A DNA stretch of 64,000 nt from assembly GCA_034766995.1 (NCBI GenBank), contig CM068314.1, forward strand, positions 37,705,708 to 37,769,707, read 5' to 3'. The stretch comes from Acanthacorydalis orientalis. Lineage: Eukaryota; Arthropoda; Insecta; Megaloptera; Corydalidae. The notes under the pieces were generated by a model. It saw only the letters and a list, made by a program, of their open reading frames with translations. It had not been told where the DNA came from and searched no databases. Position numbers and translations under genes: made by a program. Position 1 is the first letter of the stretch. Every line of letters starts with the position of its first letter. Of the stretch, positions 25,259 through 37,954 are shown piece by piece.

Positions 25259-25898
25259 TTGTATGTAAAACATTTTAGAATACTAATTAAATTTTGTGTT
25301 TCATTTATCTGTTATTGACACCCAAAAATTGTACAAGAATATTTTAGTTATTGAAGGACAGACTGTTTTCAATACATTATAATATTAAAAAAATATATCT
25401 ATAGTTATAAAAAATATGAAATTGAACTCTGACTATAAATAATGTTCATTACCTATGATTGATGATACGTAATTTCAAGTACTGAATGATTGAGAGAACT
25501 TGAATAGACTTTCAGTATGATGAACATTGAAAATGTCAAGAAACGCAATGAAATGAAATATTAAATACACGTATTATTATTATAAATACAGTTCGTTTCA
25601 TTTTATCTCTCAGTAAAATATATTGTCTAGATGTTTTTTCCGTTACTATTGAATGAGAGAATAATATTTAACTGAATTATGTTCTGACTTCATTATACAG
25701 AAAATTGAGTAAAGTATAATGTGATTACTCTTTGCTAAATTAATTTTTGAACATTTCGGTGTAAATGGGAAATTCATGTCGAATTCTAATTCTTCATTAA
25801 GTTTATAAAGAAAAATGTTAGGCATATTGCGAATGAAAGTTAATAAAATACATCTAGTTTGAAATTTCTATTATTCCTAAATGGTTTTCATACATAAT

Positions 25899-25920
25899 TA
25901 TATATATATATATGTGTGTG
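25899..25920. repeat. Short (TA)n(TG)n tract
   Basis: TA run of 15 bp followed by TG units. Confidence 0.9.
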
Positions 25921-26974
25921 TTTGCGTGTTAAAATATACAATTTTTTGTATACTTATTCTTCGATTTATGCGGTAATTTTAAATAGTTTTTGTTTTACGC
26001 AGTCAATATTCTTTAATTTATATGGTTTTGTTTTCATGGGATATTTTTCAAGCTATTGAGAAAAAAAACGTTTCTACATATACAATTTATTTAATATTAG
26101 CGAAAAGAACCTTTATATATTTGTCTTCATATACCAGTTGGAAGTAATATAGATGGGTTACAATTAATTTTTTAAATCTGTTTTAAAATTTAAAATAGTA
26201 TTTAACGTTCGAATTGGTATTTAAAATTAAGGTTACAAATTTTATTACCAAGTTTCGTCTATTATCAATTTATTGTGATCAGTGGAATGAAATTCGAAAG
26301 AATAGAATGGTGAAAATTTTAAAAAAAATGTTGTATAAATTAATCTCAAATCTTCCGATGGTAAATGTATTAATGCAGTGTCTGAAGCTCGACTTAAATT
26401 TTTGATAGTAATCCTAACAAAAATATTTTATTTATTGCATAAAGTCACGACAAGTTTCTTCAACTGGTTAAAAAAAAACCAGAAAACATAACTAATTGGA
26501 AATATACTGTGGAATTTTAATAAGACGAAAATAATTACTATTCATCTAACCAAATCTAAAGATTTAACAAAAAAAAGAAGAATGATTCAAAAGTAATATT
26601 TTGTAATCAGTTAAAACATGCTGAGAAGCGTTAATAAAATAACAATGAATTATAATTCTCTGATTCATGAATGAAGTCTGAAAATTGTTCAGAAAATATC
26701 TTTCTTTAGCTATTGTAAGGATTATACAACAGTTTTAACAAAATAATTAGTATGAATGAATAAATATGAATTGACATTTGATAAACTTGTTGAGCGATTT
26801 AATTTCGTTGACATCACATCATATTAAATGTTTCATAAGTATAGATAAGTGTTTGTATACAGATATATAGTACAGTATTTAAGTACAGATATAAAGATAA
26901 ACTAAATATTAATATTGAATATGTTATGGGATTTTTATTTTTTTAAATACAATGAATATATAATTTTATACACA

Positions 26975-27440
26975 AAAGGGCTCTTCCCCCTGCTCGCTAT
27001 GTTCGCCGATCCATCTGGAGGGGTTCATAGTGCCTCACTCGCTGATGCTCGCTCTCCCCTAACAAATAACAGAAATTAACAAATTATTCTCACAAATAAT
27101 CTGCATAAAATGTAAGTCGTAAAATTTTCATTGTGAAAGTTTATAAAAATTAACAACAAAATACAATACTAAAATGTGTAACAATTTTTTTTACTCTAAA
27201 GCTTCAGTGAATAGAATATTTTGAATAAATGTCTTATCGGTTTTACATTGAAATCGTATACCTTGTTTCATTGTACACCGTGAAATAGATCATTGACTAT
27301 ATACTGACATCAACCAATCAGAACACAGACACGCGATATCCATCAACCAATTATTGATGATCTGAAGTGGAAATGGTTAACGTACTATTTATAGAGTGTA
27401 AGCGGGAGGAGCGGCGTTGCGAGGAAGTGGTCTACATGAA
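26975..27440 (+). promoter_or_regulatory. GC-richer island with promoter-like CCAAT/TATA arrangement
   Basis: The left part (26980-27060) is rich in CTCGCT motifs (CTGCTCGCTATGTTCGCC, then CTCGCTGATGCTCGCTCTCC). Further right, two CCAAT boxes (AACCAATCAG near 27315, AACCAATTAT near 27345) precede a TATA-like CTATTTATAGAG near 27386, then a GC-rich GCGGGAGGAGCGGCGTTGCG. An ATG at 27436 opens only a short, Lys/Asn-rich frame. The order and spacing resemble an RNA polymerase II core promoter, but no downstream gene is recognised. A nonautonomous transposon is the main alternative. Confidence 0.3.
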
Positions 27441-28065
27441 AAATAAAAAAAATGTTTTATGGAAATTTTACGATAGAATTATTTTTTCTGTATAGAAATA
27501 TAATTTTATTATATTTTTATATTACTTAAAGTAAAAATTTTACAACCAAAACATTTTTAAGAACAATATTTTAAGAGTTTTATATACATTTCAGTTATAA
27601 TACTTTGCGTCTAGTGCATATTTCATGAATAATAAATAAATGACAACTCATTTATAAATTTATAAACAAAAATACAGTATCCATTACAATAGTTAGAACA
27701 AAAAAAAGTAATAAAATATTCCTATTGTAAATTATCTATGAGTCCAATTGTTATGAAATAAATAACTTTTCAACTATTGGGATAGCACTATTCCTAGACA
27801 TATTGATTTGAAAGGAAACCATTATAATAGAAGTAGTTCGTTCATTCGTTTACGAATAATTTCGGATTCACATTACAACAGATGTCCTTAGGGACAATTG
27901 AACATAAAACAGATAGCCACTTGAGATAAAACAAAACATCTACATTCTACACGTAGATCCTGATTTCCCTTTAAAATATACTGTTGGACATAGGTGTCAC
28001 ATCTGGTGTTTCAAGTTAGTTGCGAAAATTTTAATCAAGTGATATTAATATAACAACACATACAT

Positions 28066-28148
<83 letters not shown>

Positions 28149-29829
28149 AATTACAATTATAATTCGAAATTAATTATTAAAGGATTGTTGTATACATTTG
28201 CAGGTTATTGGATTTTGTTATATTCTTATAAGCTATATTGCAATTTCATATTTATTAAATACATTTGTGATATTTGCAGGAATGAAAAATTATTTTGATA
28301 CAATATCACATCATCAAAAAGTGTTCAATAGTTTATTTTCCTAGAACTAGATATTTTATTAAATAACAACACTTAATTATATTCTAAATCGATTTAACCT
28401 ATATAATTTTCATACTACACTATATCTTTTATGTAGGCGGTTATGAATATTTCTTAATTTATACTCACCTTATTGAGTTTTGAAAATGAAACAAAATAGG
28501 TGCATTTTCACTATATTATGTTGTTTTACTTCTGTAAGGTTAGAAACATAGTAGATATCAAAAAAAAAGATTTATATTGACTACAGAGAAGTCAATATCG
28601 ATGCTCGGATGATATAAAAGTGGTTTTGAAGGTAATTTCTTAGAGTATTTTTTTGAATTGAAATACCAAGGTTAATGATGACAAAATCGTGGCATTCATT
28701 TCGAGAACACAGTCTTACAAAAGTTTTTCCTCAGCGTAAAGTTTAATTATCAACATTTGGAAAAGATTTGTTTAATATTCTTCCATAATATCTATGATCT
28801 CATAAATTTACTAAGAAAAAGTTAATAGATTGTATCTCGACTTACGGTTACTTTCTTAAATGTAACTAAAACATTAGTTTTTGATGTAATTAGTGGCATG
28901 CGATTAAAAATAGATTTTATACAAAAAAGTCTTAGGGGAAGTTAGACGGAATCAAAAGTCAATATGCATCTAAGAAAAGTCATGTTTTATTATTGGTGGA
29001 GTTGACAGCGACGTCAGTCAATAAAATCTTGGTTTTTATGTAGAAACCTTGCTTTCAAATGAGTGCTCTAATTCCGAACATTGAGTAAAATAAACGGTAT
29101 TTCCACTAAAGAAAAATTATTAGATAATAAAGTAATAGATAATTGTAAGCTTACTATTGAATGAAGTTGTTTTTAAATTAAAAAAATAAATTTCGTTTTA
29201 GTTAAAAAAAAACATCTTTTTGATCATACTGATATTTTAATCTTTTATCTCTGAATTTACATTATTTAAACGTTATACCTTTAGTCATATTAATTTAAAT
29301 AAAAAAAAAATGTATTTGGGAAAAATTATCTCAATGAATTAAACCTTTTTACATACATGACTTACTTTTTACAGACATGCTTTTTAAATACATATTCTTG
29401 TAAAATATTGAAACAACATAATATCTATTAATATTTTAGCTTGTATTAAAGGATTTTATTATAATATATGGACGGAGTAGATTTGAAATAAATTAAATTT
29501 ATCCATCAGTTCTCTTGAATTAATTAATACTTTGTTATGTGTATGTTAAATTTCGAATAAAGTAGAATATTTTTTCGCAAAAAAATTTCTTTCAATAAAC
29601 GATAAGTGATTTTATTCGCTTTCAAAATAAATAAGTTTTGATTTAAAAAATAATATTAACGTGAAATTGAGATATAAAAGTGTAAAACCGATATTTTAAA
29701 ATGTGAGTATACTTGAATCATGGCAAATAATCTGTTATGATAAGAAATAACCGACATTGAGAAACCCCTATCACGATGTGAAATTGACGAAGGTTGATTT
29801 ATATATTAACGAGTACAAATACGCATTTA

Positions 29830-29830
<1 letters not shown>
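27441..29830. other. AT-rich DNA, no gene recognised
   Basis: One long TA tract; otherwise AT-rich with a few slightly GC-richer patches (27830-28010, 28640-29040) lacking identifiable motifs. Confidence 0.55.
28071..28146. repeat. (TA)n microsatellite, long
   Basis: About 75 bp of TA with a single phase shift (TAATA) near 28098. Confidence 0.97.
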
Positions 29831-29832
<2 letters not shown>

Positions 29833-29876
<44 letters not shown>

Positions 29877-29888
29877 ATATATATATAC
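29833..29888. repeat. (TA)n(TG)(TA)n microsatellite
   Basis: TA run, GTGTGTG, second TA run. Confidence 0.95.
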
Positions 29889-29960
29889 AAACAATAAAAC
29901 TTAATTCAGATTTAAATGTTTCAAGATAATTTATATTACGTGTTGTACTTTGAAATTGTT

Positions 29961-30019
29961 GATTGGCTAAGAAAACAATTTTTAATAACAAAACAAATTA
30001 TGATCGTTTCTTTCATGTT

Positions 30020-30050
<31 letters not shown>

Positions 30051-30104
30051 TAAAGAAACAATCATAATTTATTTTGTCATTAGAAATTGTTTTCTTAGCC
30101 AATC
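29961..30104. mobile_element. Fold-back inverted repeat with (TA)n core
   Basis: Two 58-bp arms, 29961-30018 and 30047-30104, are inverted copies. The left arm begins GATTGGCTAAGAAAACAATT, and the reverse-complemented right arm begins with the same 20 bases. I count about five or six mismatches over the whole arm. The 28-bp loop is nearly pure TA. No target duplication is obvious, and (TA)n(TG)n tracts lie just outside on both sides (29833-29888, 30108-30150). It could be a MITE whose centre became a microsatellite, or an inverted duplication around a TA tract. Confidence 0.75.
30019..30046. repeat. (TA)n loop of the fold-back element
   Basis: TA run of about 25 bp ending in ACAC. Confidence 0.93.
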
Positions 30105-30107
30105 AAT

Positions 30108-30149
<42 letters not shown>

Positions 30150-30150
30150 A
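30108..30150. repeat. (TA)n(TG)n microsatellite
   Basis: TA run of 27 bp then seven TG units, directly outside the fold-back right arm. Confidence 0.95.
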
Positions 30151-32160
30151 GATAAGAAAATAATTTTACACTGAAGATAAATTTTGCGACACGAATTTAA
30201 TTGAAGAACTGTGCAATAAAATGTTAAAACTATTGGTTTTGTTTTCATCTTTTTAATATATTACAGAAATTAATTTTATTTGTACAATATTTGAGATAAT
30301 AATAATTAAATATATTCAGTATATCTATTCAGTAGCCTTTAGTAATAAAATAATAAATTTACTAATCAAATAAATTTGAATTTCAATAAATTAAAATTGA
30401 AAAAAAGAAACTGTTGAACGATATACAAAAGTTTAAAATTGTTACGATATTGTACATAATCCATAAAGAAGACTTAATAAAGTAGAAATATGTTATGATA
30501 AAAATTATAACATGGAAATAAAAAATCTTTTAGCGAAATAAGGTCAGTCAACACAAATTAAGTGTGACGTAGTTTGTCAATATTGTGTTTGTTGACATTA
30601 ATAGTTTTTGTTGAGATTTATACTTATAGTTATTATTAGTTTTGTTTATGATGTCTCACACATTTTTAATATAAGAGAAATGAAATATTCTTTCATACAT
30701 AATGAAGTACCGAATATAACACAGGAAAGATAAACTAAATATAATTTATTTGTATAAAATATATTTTGTTACAGTTGAAAATAAATAAATATTTTTAAAC
30801 AATTTTTTAATCAATCTTCTTTCTGTTATTGGACATATTTTGTGTTAGTTGATTTTAAAAAATTGAAAGTATTTTTTTTTAAAGTATTGATATAATATTT
30901 TTGTCAAATACCACAGTTCACTCAGTAAAATTTGTTCTGTATATTAAAAGAGATAAATTCATGTTAAATTTTTTGTTACTTGGAATTTGTAATTTTTTTT
31001 GTTACTTAGATGATCTCGAATTTGATATTGAGGTACATATGTAAATATTTTCTTACTCACTGAGAAATTAGTAAAAATATAAAATATGTTCTTTTTATCG
31101 GTAATTTTGCGACGGCATATATTTTTTAATCTAATTCTATAATTTATTAGTCGTACTTTCGAATTATAAAAATAAAATCTAATAATGAAAACTCAATCAT
31201 ATATGCAGATTTTGTACAAGTTTTCTATTATGACCACATTTAGAATTTATTCGTATTAAAAGTAATTTTTTACATTATTGTCAGTTTATCGTAAATAATG
31301 TAATTAAAATCTTATAAATAAAAGTAGATATTAAAATTTTATAAAGAAAAGTAAGTGCACCTTTTCATGGACGTATGTGAGTTAATGTTGAAATTCCAAA
31401 ACCAAGCGACCTATGAACTGAAATTTGGAAACGAGTACATGTTTTGTGGTACAAAAAGTTAATTTGCGTATTTTTGACATTTTTATAGCAATGGCTCTTA
31501 CTCCATATTTTTTCTGAATAAAAAGCAATGAATAATGAGTTGAAAATATATTGGAATTAACAACATTTAATTTTTTCAGTGAAAATTACAATACAAACAC
31601 AAGTTTATATAAAATAATTATCATAAAAACAATAAAATAAATTAATATTTGTCACAGGAATTACATATTTGTACGCTGATTTGGGTTTAATACAATGGTA
31701 AATAAATTATCACTAGTATATTATAATCCAGTCTTGCTTGATAATATTTCAATCATATTTAAATTAAGTACTACAGAATTCATAAATAACTACTTTCCTG
31801 AATAACAATAATATTTTATGGAAACTTTACTTGTATGTCAAAATGTTCCGTAACTAGTCAATTCTATCTATATATTCTAGATAGGTTTTTCGATCATAAA
31901 CTTTTGTAATTAACTGAGATTAAATATTACTATTAATTAGTCTTTATTAAGCATTAATTTTCTATGGATACTAAAGTTATATTCAGATTTAATTTAACTT
32001 ATGTATATTTAATACTCATTTATTTCTTCTAACTTTACTACATAGTTTTATAATGAACTTAACTAATACAATTTTCTTTTATATTAATTTTGCGGAGCTT
32101 AGACAGCGCAATAAAGATATAATGTAATCATAAATTACATCAAATAAGTAATTACTTAAC
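30151..32160. other. AT-rich DNA, nothing recognised
   Basis: No frame above noise and no recognisable motif; a less AT-rich patch at 31350-31500 is unexplained. Confidence 0.6.
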
Positions 32161-32182
32161 AAGTATACTTTTTCATAATCTT

Positions 32183-32252
32183 ATATATACATATACATAC
32201 ATATATATATGTGTGTATGTGTGTGTGTGTGAGAGAGAGAGGGAGGGAGAAA
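32183..32252. repeat. TA/CA/TG/GA compound microsatellite
   Basis: ACATATACATAC, TA run, TG repeats, then GAGAGAGAGAGGGAGGGAGA. Confidence 0.93.
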
Positions 32253-32488
32253 GATGAAATACAATAATTTTATTTTAAACAACAAAAAATGATTGTGAAT
32301 AATAGATACCGTTCATATTTTTAATTGTCATTTTGAATTATATACACATTAAAATCCACAAAATTGCTTGCATATACGAAAAAAATTAATGCCCGACAAA
32401 GTCTTTACATCTACAATAAAATATTTTGACAAGGGTTATGCGTGTATTTATCTCATACAAGAAGCCATGCATAAACGAATATACCTTG

Positions 32489-32508
32489 TATGTGCGTGTG
32501 TGTGAGGG

Positions 32509-32592
<84 letters not shown>
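32489..32592. repeat. (TG)(TA)n microsatellite, long
   Basis: TGTGTGTGAGGG then TA runs totalling about 80 bp, broken by ACATG. Confidence 0.96.
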
Positions 32593-32594
<2 letters not shown>

Positions 32595-32723
32595 AAAGTA
32601 TATTAACATTTATTTTTAGTATGAATATTTCTTAGTTAACAGAAAAAGATTCGAATAGAATATATAAGAAATTTTTTCATGTGAAAAATTGGTTTGGTAT
32701 TTTTGAATTAAGTAAAAATAGAA

Positions 32724-32724
<1 letters not shown>

Positions 32725-32796
<72 letters not shown>
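32725..32796. repeat. (TA)n microsatellite, long
   Basis: TGTG then about 68 bp of perfect TA. Confidence 0.97.
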
Positions 32797-32800
<4 letters not shown>

Positions 32801-32929
32801 TAATAGGAATGTAGGTTTTTGAATATGAATATGATGGGTTAGTCTATTTATGAAAATGTAATGAGTAAAGAAGAAAATGATTTCTGATTGAACCTTTATT
32901 TGTCTAATTTTGTTGTCATTCACACGTAC

Positions 32930-33260
32930 ACTTTACGAGTCACCGCTGCTTTGTACCCTTATATCAAGGTACTTGTAATTAGCGATACAGGGATATTACG
33001 GTCATTTTCACGTATCACGAAATAACAATACCCTGTTATATAAAATGTCTACTGATGTATGTTTTGTGTTTGTACTGAATGCGTGATCAGCGTTTTGTTA
33101 CTGACAAGCACAATCATGTTTCAGATAAAGGAAAATGCCACACCATCTAACACGAATTTCGCGTGTTAGTTTGTGAAACGTGATAAAAGTGTGTCACAGT
33201 TCTTCACGCTCGTATTTTATAGCTACATATTTAGTTTCAGTACAGTTTTTATGGAAATTT
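32930..33260. other. GC-richer island of unknown nature
   Basis: Base composition is visibly less AT-rich than the surroundings and several small inverted repeats occur: GTACC(C)TT with AAGGTAC near 32955, CAGGGATATT with AATACCCTG near 32990-33035, CTAACACG with CGTGTTAG near 33157-33179. No long frame and no recognised motif. A decayed transposon or a noncoding RNA are both possible. Confidence 0.3.
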
Positions 33261-34022
33261 GTATGGCGCTCGTATTTATACATTTTATTGAATATTCTAA
33301 TTAGTAAAGACAGTTACTTTATGTATATTTTGTTTGTTTAATATTTATTTATATTTTGTTTAATATTTATAAGAGTTATAAATTAACAAAAATTGAATAC
33401 TTTATAAATAAACTGATGTGATGTTTATCTGACTATTTATAATTTCTTATGTTAGTTACTGTAACATATTTTAAAATATTATAGTAAATGTAGAAAATTA
33501 TTTATATATTTTATACGGTTGCTATATATATATACATACATGAATACTAAGTAGATAGTTAAATAGAGAAATTGGTACACACGCATTTATTTTACCATAA
33601 TTAAATTGAAGGATAGAAAATAAAAATAATTATTTCGTGAAATCATTTCAACATTTGAACATTTCCTTTAGATGACTAGAATCTACTTATGAAATAAATA
33701 TTTTTTGATTTAATGTAATTTTCAAAAATAATTTGATATTTCAACTATGCCAAATTTTTATTATGTGGTACTTTTTATTTACTATTGTTTATATTTGTAT
33801 GGAAATAAATAAATAAGTTGTCTATTTATACAATTCTTATTTGATATTTAAACAATTTCTTCTATTAAATTCTTAACTTTTAGTGTAAAATATGTACTAA
33901 TGAAAATAAAGATAGATTAACAATGTAAGTTTATTTGTATATAATTATAACATGTAGGGTTACTTATTTAGGAATTGTATGATTTTATTAAATAAATTAT
34001 AAAACAGAAATCATTGTAAATA
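33261..34022. other. AT-rich DNA, nothing recognised
   Basis: Only a short TA tract near 33523. Confidence 0.6.
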
Positions 34023-35304
34023 TTAGGAGGTTGCATTGAAAACAGCTGTTTTTTGTGTTATTGAGCATTTATTTCAATAACAAAATGCGTGAATATATTA
34101 ATCAAAGTATTTTACCTCAGAAGCTATGACTTTTCTCACTTTTCTGACAGAAGTTGAATTCCGCGACGAAAGAATGGTCTCTCTTTTGAGCCAATCCATT
34201 CAGCAACCCAATTTTCTACTTCTCCGTAGTTATGGAAATGTGTAACTTCCAAAGCGGGTTGCATCAATCGGAACAAATAGTAATCTCTTGGGGAAAGGTC
34301 AGGAAAATACGCTGAGTGTGTGAGAACCTCCCAATCAAGCTCCGTCAATGTTTGTTTCACGGCTATAGCAACATGGAGCCGGGCGTTTTCGTGGAGAAGA
34401 ATCACTTTTCGGCGATTTAATGCAATTGATGGTCGTTTTTGCATCAAGTTATCATTCAAACGCTCCAAGTGTTTTCTATAATGTTTAGCGGTAATTGTTT
34501 CCTTCGGTTTCAGCAGCTCATAATAGACGACACGCTCCATATCCTAACAAAAAGAGAGCATTGCTTTGTGACCGTGGATATTTTGCTTTGGTGTCGACGT
34601 TGATGATTAGCTAAGATCAACCCATGACTTCTTGCGTTTCGGGTTATCGAAATAGATCCATTTTTCATCGTCAGTCACGATATACCACAAGAAACTCTCC
34701 TTTTATGCCTTGTAACCAAAGAAATCGAGATGTTTAAATGATTATCAATGGCATTTTTGGTCAATTCATGTGACAGCCATGTCCCTTCTTTCCGGATCTT
34801 TGCCATGACTTATAAACGTCGTGAAATCGTTGATTTATCGAATTAGATCTGTTCAGAAAATTCTTTGAGTGTTTGAGCAGGGTTTTCTTTTAACAGAGCT
34901 TGCAGTTGTTCATCTTCGAACTTTTTCGATTTACCTGGCCATTGTTTGTCGTGAACGTCACAATCACCACTTTTAAATCGTCGAAATCAGTCTCTGCATA
35001 CTGCTTCGATTGTTACGGTTGTTTTTCGATGGAGAAGATTCACTATAAATTTTCGCAAAAAATCGATGAGCTTCAGTTATACTTTTTTCCAAATCAATGT
35101 ATTGTAGAGGTATTACACATCGGAAAAACAACTTATCCCCTTCCATTTTAATTTGCTTTTAGAAAAGCACGTGTGTAAACAAAGGATGAAGTCTGATGAC
35201 TGATTTTTTATGGAAAATGTCCACAGTTCAAAATTACATAAGAGATCACTGCCCACAGCATACGCATATAGAGAGCCATTTATACGTGAACAGCGGGTTT
35301 CCCA
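34023..35304 (-). mobile_element. mariner element, copy 1, right end eroded into (TA)n
   Basis: The left terminus TTAGGAGGTTGCATTGAAAA starts right after a TA (34021-34022). The right terminus, compared with copy 2 at 60.30 kb, is intact only up to GAACAGCGGGTTTCCC and then changes abruptly into a (TA)n tract at 35305, losing about 14 outer bases. Length is about 1.28 kb, normal for a complete mariner. Overall organisation is collinear with the copy at 59.04-60.30 kb. Confidence 0.93.
34098..35146 (-). pseudogene. mariner transposase, copy 1, inactivated
   Basis: Starts at an ATG at 35146 (MEGDKLFFRCV) and would end at a TAA at 34098, about full length for the family. Blocks in order are the N-terminal DNA-binding region, the second helix-turn-helix (KSTISRRL), the WxPHEL-like TWLSHELTKNAI linker, DDEKWIYFDNPKRKKSW with the first catalytic Asp, VVYYELLKPKETITAKHYRK, ILLHENARLHVA and LSPRDYYLF with the third Asp. 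The second catalytic residue is Glu (HEN) where the family and copy 2 have Asp (HDN). Frameshifts near 34.56, 34.69 and 35.0 kb, a stop in the helix-turn-helix and a Trp-to-stop in the C-terminal SEKWEK motif also inactivate it. Confidence 0.92.
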
Positions 35305-35305
35305 T

Positions 35306-35332
<27 letters not shown>
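35305..35332. repeat. (TA)n tract replacing a mariner terminus
   Basis: TA run of 28 bp immediately following the truncated right inverted repeat of mariner copy 1. Confidence 0.95.
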
Positions 35333-35337
<5 letters not shown>

Positions 35338-35758
35338 ATTCATATTAGAGTTGAAAAAGTACATAAGTGAAAAGCAATAATTCTTCAAACTCACAGTTTT
35401 ATTATTATTCATGCAATATTCAGACCACTTATTTTTTATTAATATTTAATCAAATATTCATGCGACTAAAAATAACTTATGGCAACTCATATGAACCTTA
35501 GAACTATGTTATTTGGAAAAACATGATTCTTGTATTTATCATGCATAGACATACGACCTAAAAATAAGGAAAAAAATATGTATAAGAAGTAAACCAAGTA
35601 GTAAACAATTACAATATATAGTAATATAATATCATGAACTAGTTATATCAATAAATTATTAAAGCAAAAAAATAGTTAAATATATTCAATTTTATAACAT
35701 TTTGAGAGAATTAAAAATAATGCTTCATGGTTATTCAATATATTATATATTTTTTGTA

Positions 35759-35775
35759 ATATATATATATATATA
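35759..35775. repeat. Short (TA)n tract
   Basis: TA run of 17 bp. Confidence 0.88.
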
Positions 35776-36086
35776 ATATATTTTTTAATATTCGTACATC
35801 ATAATTCATTATAGTTTATGAATATTATATATTTGAGAATATGCATTCATTGAATTCAAACTACTCATTAAAACTATAATATTTATTACTTAATTTGTAT
35901 GTATACACATTTTAAAATACACAAGTAGAACACACATTAATTGCTATTTATCGGTGCATAAGATATATACATTATTTGTATTCATACATACCCAATAATT
36001 AATGTACAATTTGTAATTATGTATAGAAATATATGAGTAGATATGTATACAGAATTAATATTTATAAAGGCAATGAATATATTTGA

Positions 36087-36088
<2 letters not shown>

Positions 36089-36134
<46 letters not shown>

Positions 36135-36151
36135 CATATGTGTGTGTGTGT
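36089..36151. repeat. (TA)n(TG)n microsatellite
   Basis: TA run of 42 bp, TATACATA, then six TG units. Confidence 0.95.
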
Positions 36152-36641
36152 ATAAATATTGATTCTGTGTAAAATATTTTCAGAGAATGAATTTATTTAA
36201 AAAAAGGAAATGAATATTCGACGAATGAAAAAAATACAGAAAAAAGGAAAGCAATTTCACTGCGAAACTGGAATGCGGTGCATCAATTTGCACTTGTTTC
36301 TCTAGTGGAACTAATGTGTTCTGATTTTTCAATTGTTTTGAGATGTATTATCTACTTTTGCACAATTTCCAATCATTAGTTTAGCAAGATCTAGACGGCA
36401 GCGTGAGAAATTGACAGGAGTAGAGAACTGAACTCGATCAGAAGTTCAAAGTACAATCTGTAGGTTATACGATAAGTTAACAGAATGTAGTATCGGAATT
36501 TTCATCAGACAATCACATCAATCTTATTTACTCGCTGACTATGAAATAAGTTTCAAATAAATGTTCCAGCATTCGTCACTATATTCAACATATTATGAAG
36601 AAGATATTATATAAGATATATAAACATTGTTCACATTTACA

Positions 36642-36644
<3 letters not shown>

Positions 36645-36682
<38 letters not shown>

Positions 36683-36692
36683 TGTGTGTGTG
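36645..36692. repeat. (TA)n(TG)n microsatellite
   Basis: TA run of 35 bp, then GAATGTGTGTGTG. Confidence 0.95.
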
Positions 36693-36857
36693 TCTGTATG
36701 TCTTTGTGATTGTATATGGCGTGTATATGTCCAACTATTTTTCTATTGAATTTAAAAATAAATCAAGGTTTTTTTCAAAAATAAAGAAATCTCTGTCGGA
36801 TGTATATGGATGGCTGTAGGACAATCTTACATCCGGTATCGAAATGACGTGGGTTAT

Positions 36858-36891
36858 TGATATATGAACATGTAGACATGTTCATATATCA
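36858..36891. repeat. Perfect hairpin, 15-bp arms
   Basis: TGATATATGAACATG and CATGTTCATATATCA are exact inverted copies around a TAGA loop. Confidence 0.88.
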
Positions 36892-37334
36892 TAATTTTCA
36901 ATAACATTTTCATAAACCTTAATTTTCAGCTTGTTGATATGATGATAAGAAAATTACTGTAATGATCATATATTTTTCATAGAAAAGAATTTTCACATTT
37001 TAACATTTTGGAAATATTTTTTTCTAATTGTACAAACACTTTTGTATCTTTAATTTTAATTGAATTATATTTAAGTACATGAACATAAAATATTACAGTA
37101 AAATGTTTAAACTATATATCTTTAATTTGTTTTAGAATTTCTTCCAAAAACTTCGAAAGAGATTACAAAATGCCTGTGTGTCAACTACTTTATGAAAGGT
37201 ACTGAACTGTTTTTATTCTCTTTTTATTTTTTTAGTTTATATTATTACTTATTAATATTTTACATTGAAATATAATATATTTATGAAATATAGTATATTT
37301 TTCTTTCTTAAATATATTTGTTGTATGCATGTAC

Positions 37335-37338
<4 letters not shown>

Positions 37339-37400
<62 letters not shown>

Positions 37401-37401
37401 C
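37339..37401. repeat. (TA)n(TG)n microsatellite
   Basis: TA run of 46 bp then eight TG units. Confidence 0.96.
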
Positions 37402-37648
37402 ATATTTAATTTATTAAAAAAATAATTTTTAAACGTAGTACATTCTTATTTGGGGGGAATTTTTTTATTGAATTTAGATCAGTGATTTTATTAAATGAAA
37501 TTAAAATTAACAATATACGTTCAAAAATGTTGAAAAAATCATAATTAAAATCCTCTACATTAGTGATCAAATGTTATTTGTCAAATTTCTTTATTCTTTT
37601 AAGTTTAATTAAATAACAGATTTGTTATGGAAAGTAATAGTCAGTGTT

Positions 37649-37651
<3 letters not shown>

Positions 37652-37710
<59 letters not shown>

Positions 37711-37711
37711 T
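37652..37711. repeat. (TA)n microsatellite
   Basis: TA run of about 51 bp then GTATGTAT. Confidence 0.96.
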
Positions 37712-37879
37712 TATCGATATAATTATTTATATTTAAAGACTCTTCTTAATGGTATTTTTATAAAATTTAAACGAAATTGTTTTTGAAAAGTTTACTTTAA
37801 AAAGTACAATATCATATGTCTATTTTAATATATCGATTGCATTTATAAAATATAAATCTAACATTTTCAATACATATCA

Positions 37880-37896
37880 AATATATATATATACGA

Positions 37897-37954
<58 letters not shown>
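37880..37954. repeat. (TA)n microsatellite with ACGAGTA interruption
   Basis: TA, TACGAGTA at about 37892-37899, then 46 bp of TA and GTATGTATA. Confidence 0.96.

Larger units (their letters stand above)
22611..26974. other. AT-rich intergenic DNA without supported genes
   Basis: Contains two long microsatellites, one short TA(TG) tract and a hairpin at 23.93 kb. The 98-codon minus-strand frame at 23908-24204 overlaps the hairpin and has no recognised motif. Confidence 0.6.

Noticed and set aside
34900..35151. Plus-strand 83-codon frame
   Set aside because: It is the antisense of the mariner transposase N-terminus; the same holds for the plus-strand frames at 59508-60095.
36230..36550. Less AT-rich stretch with short plus-strand frames
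   Set aside because: Stops interrupt it and no motif or splice structure is convincing.
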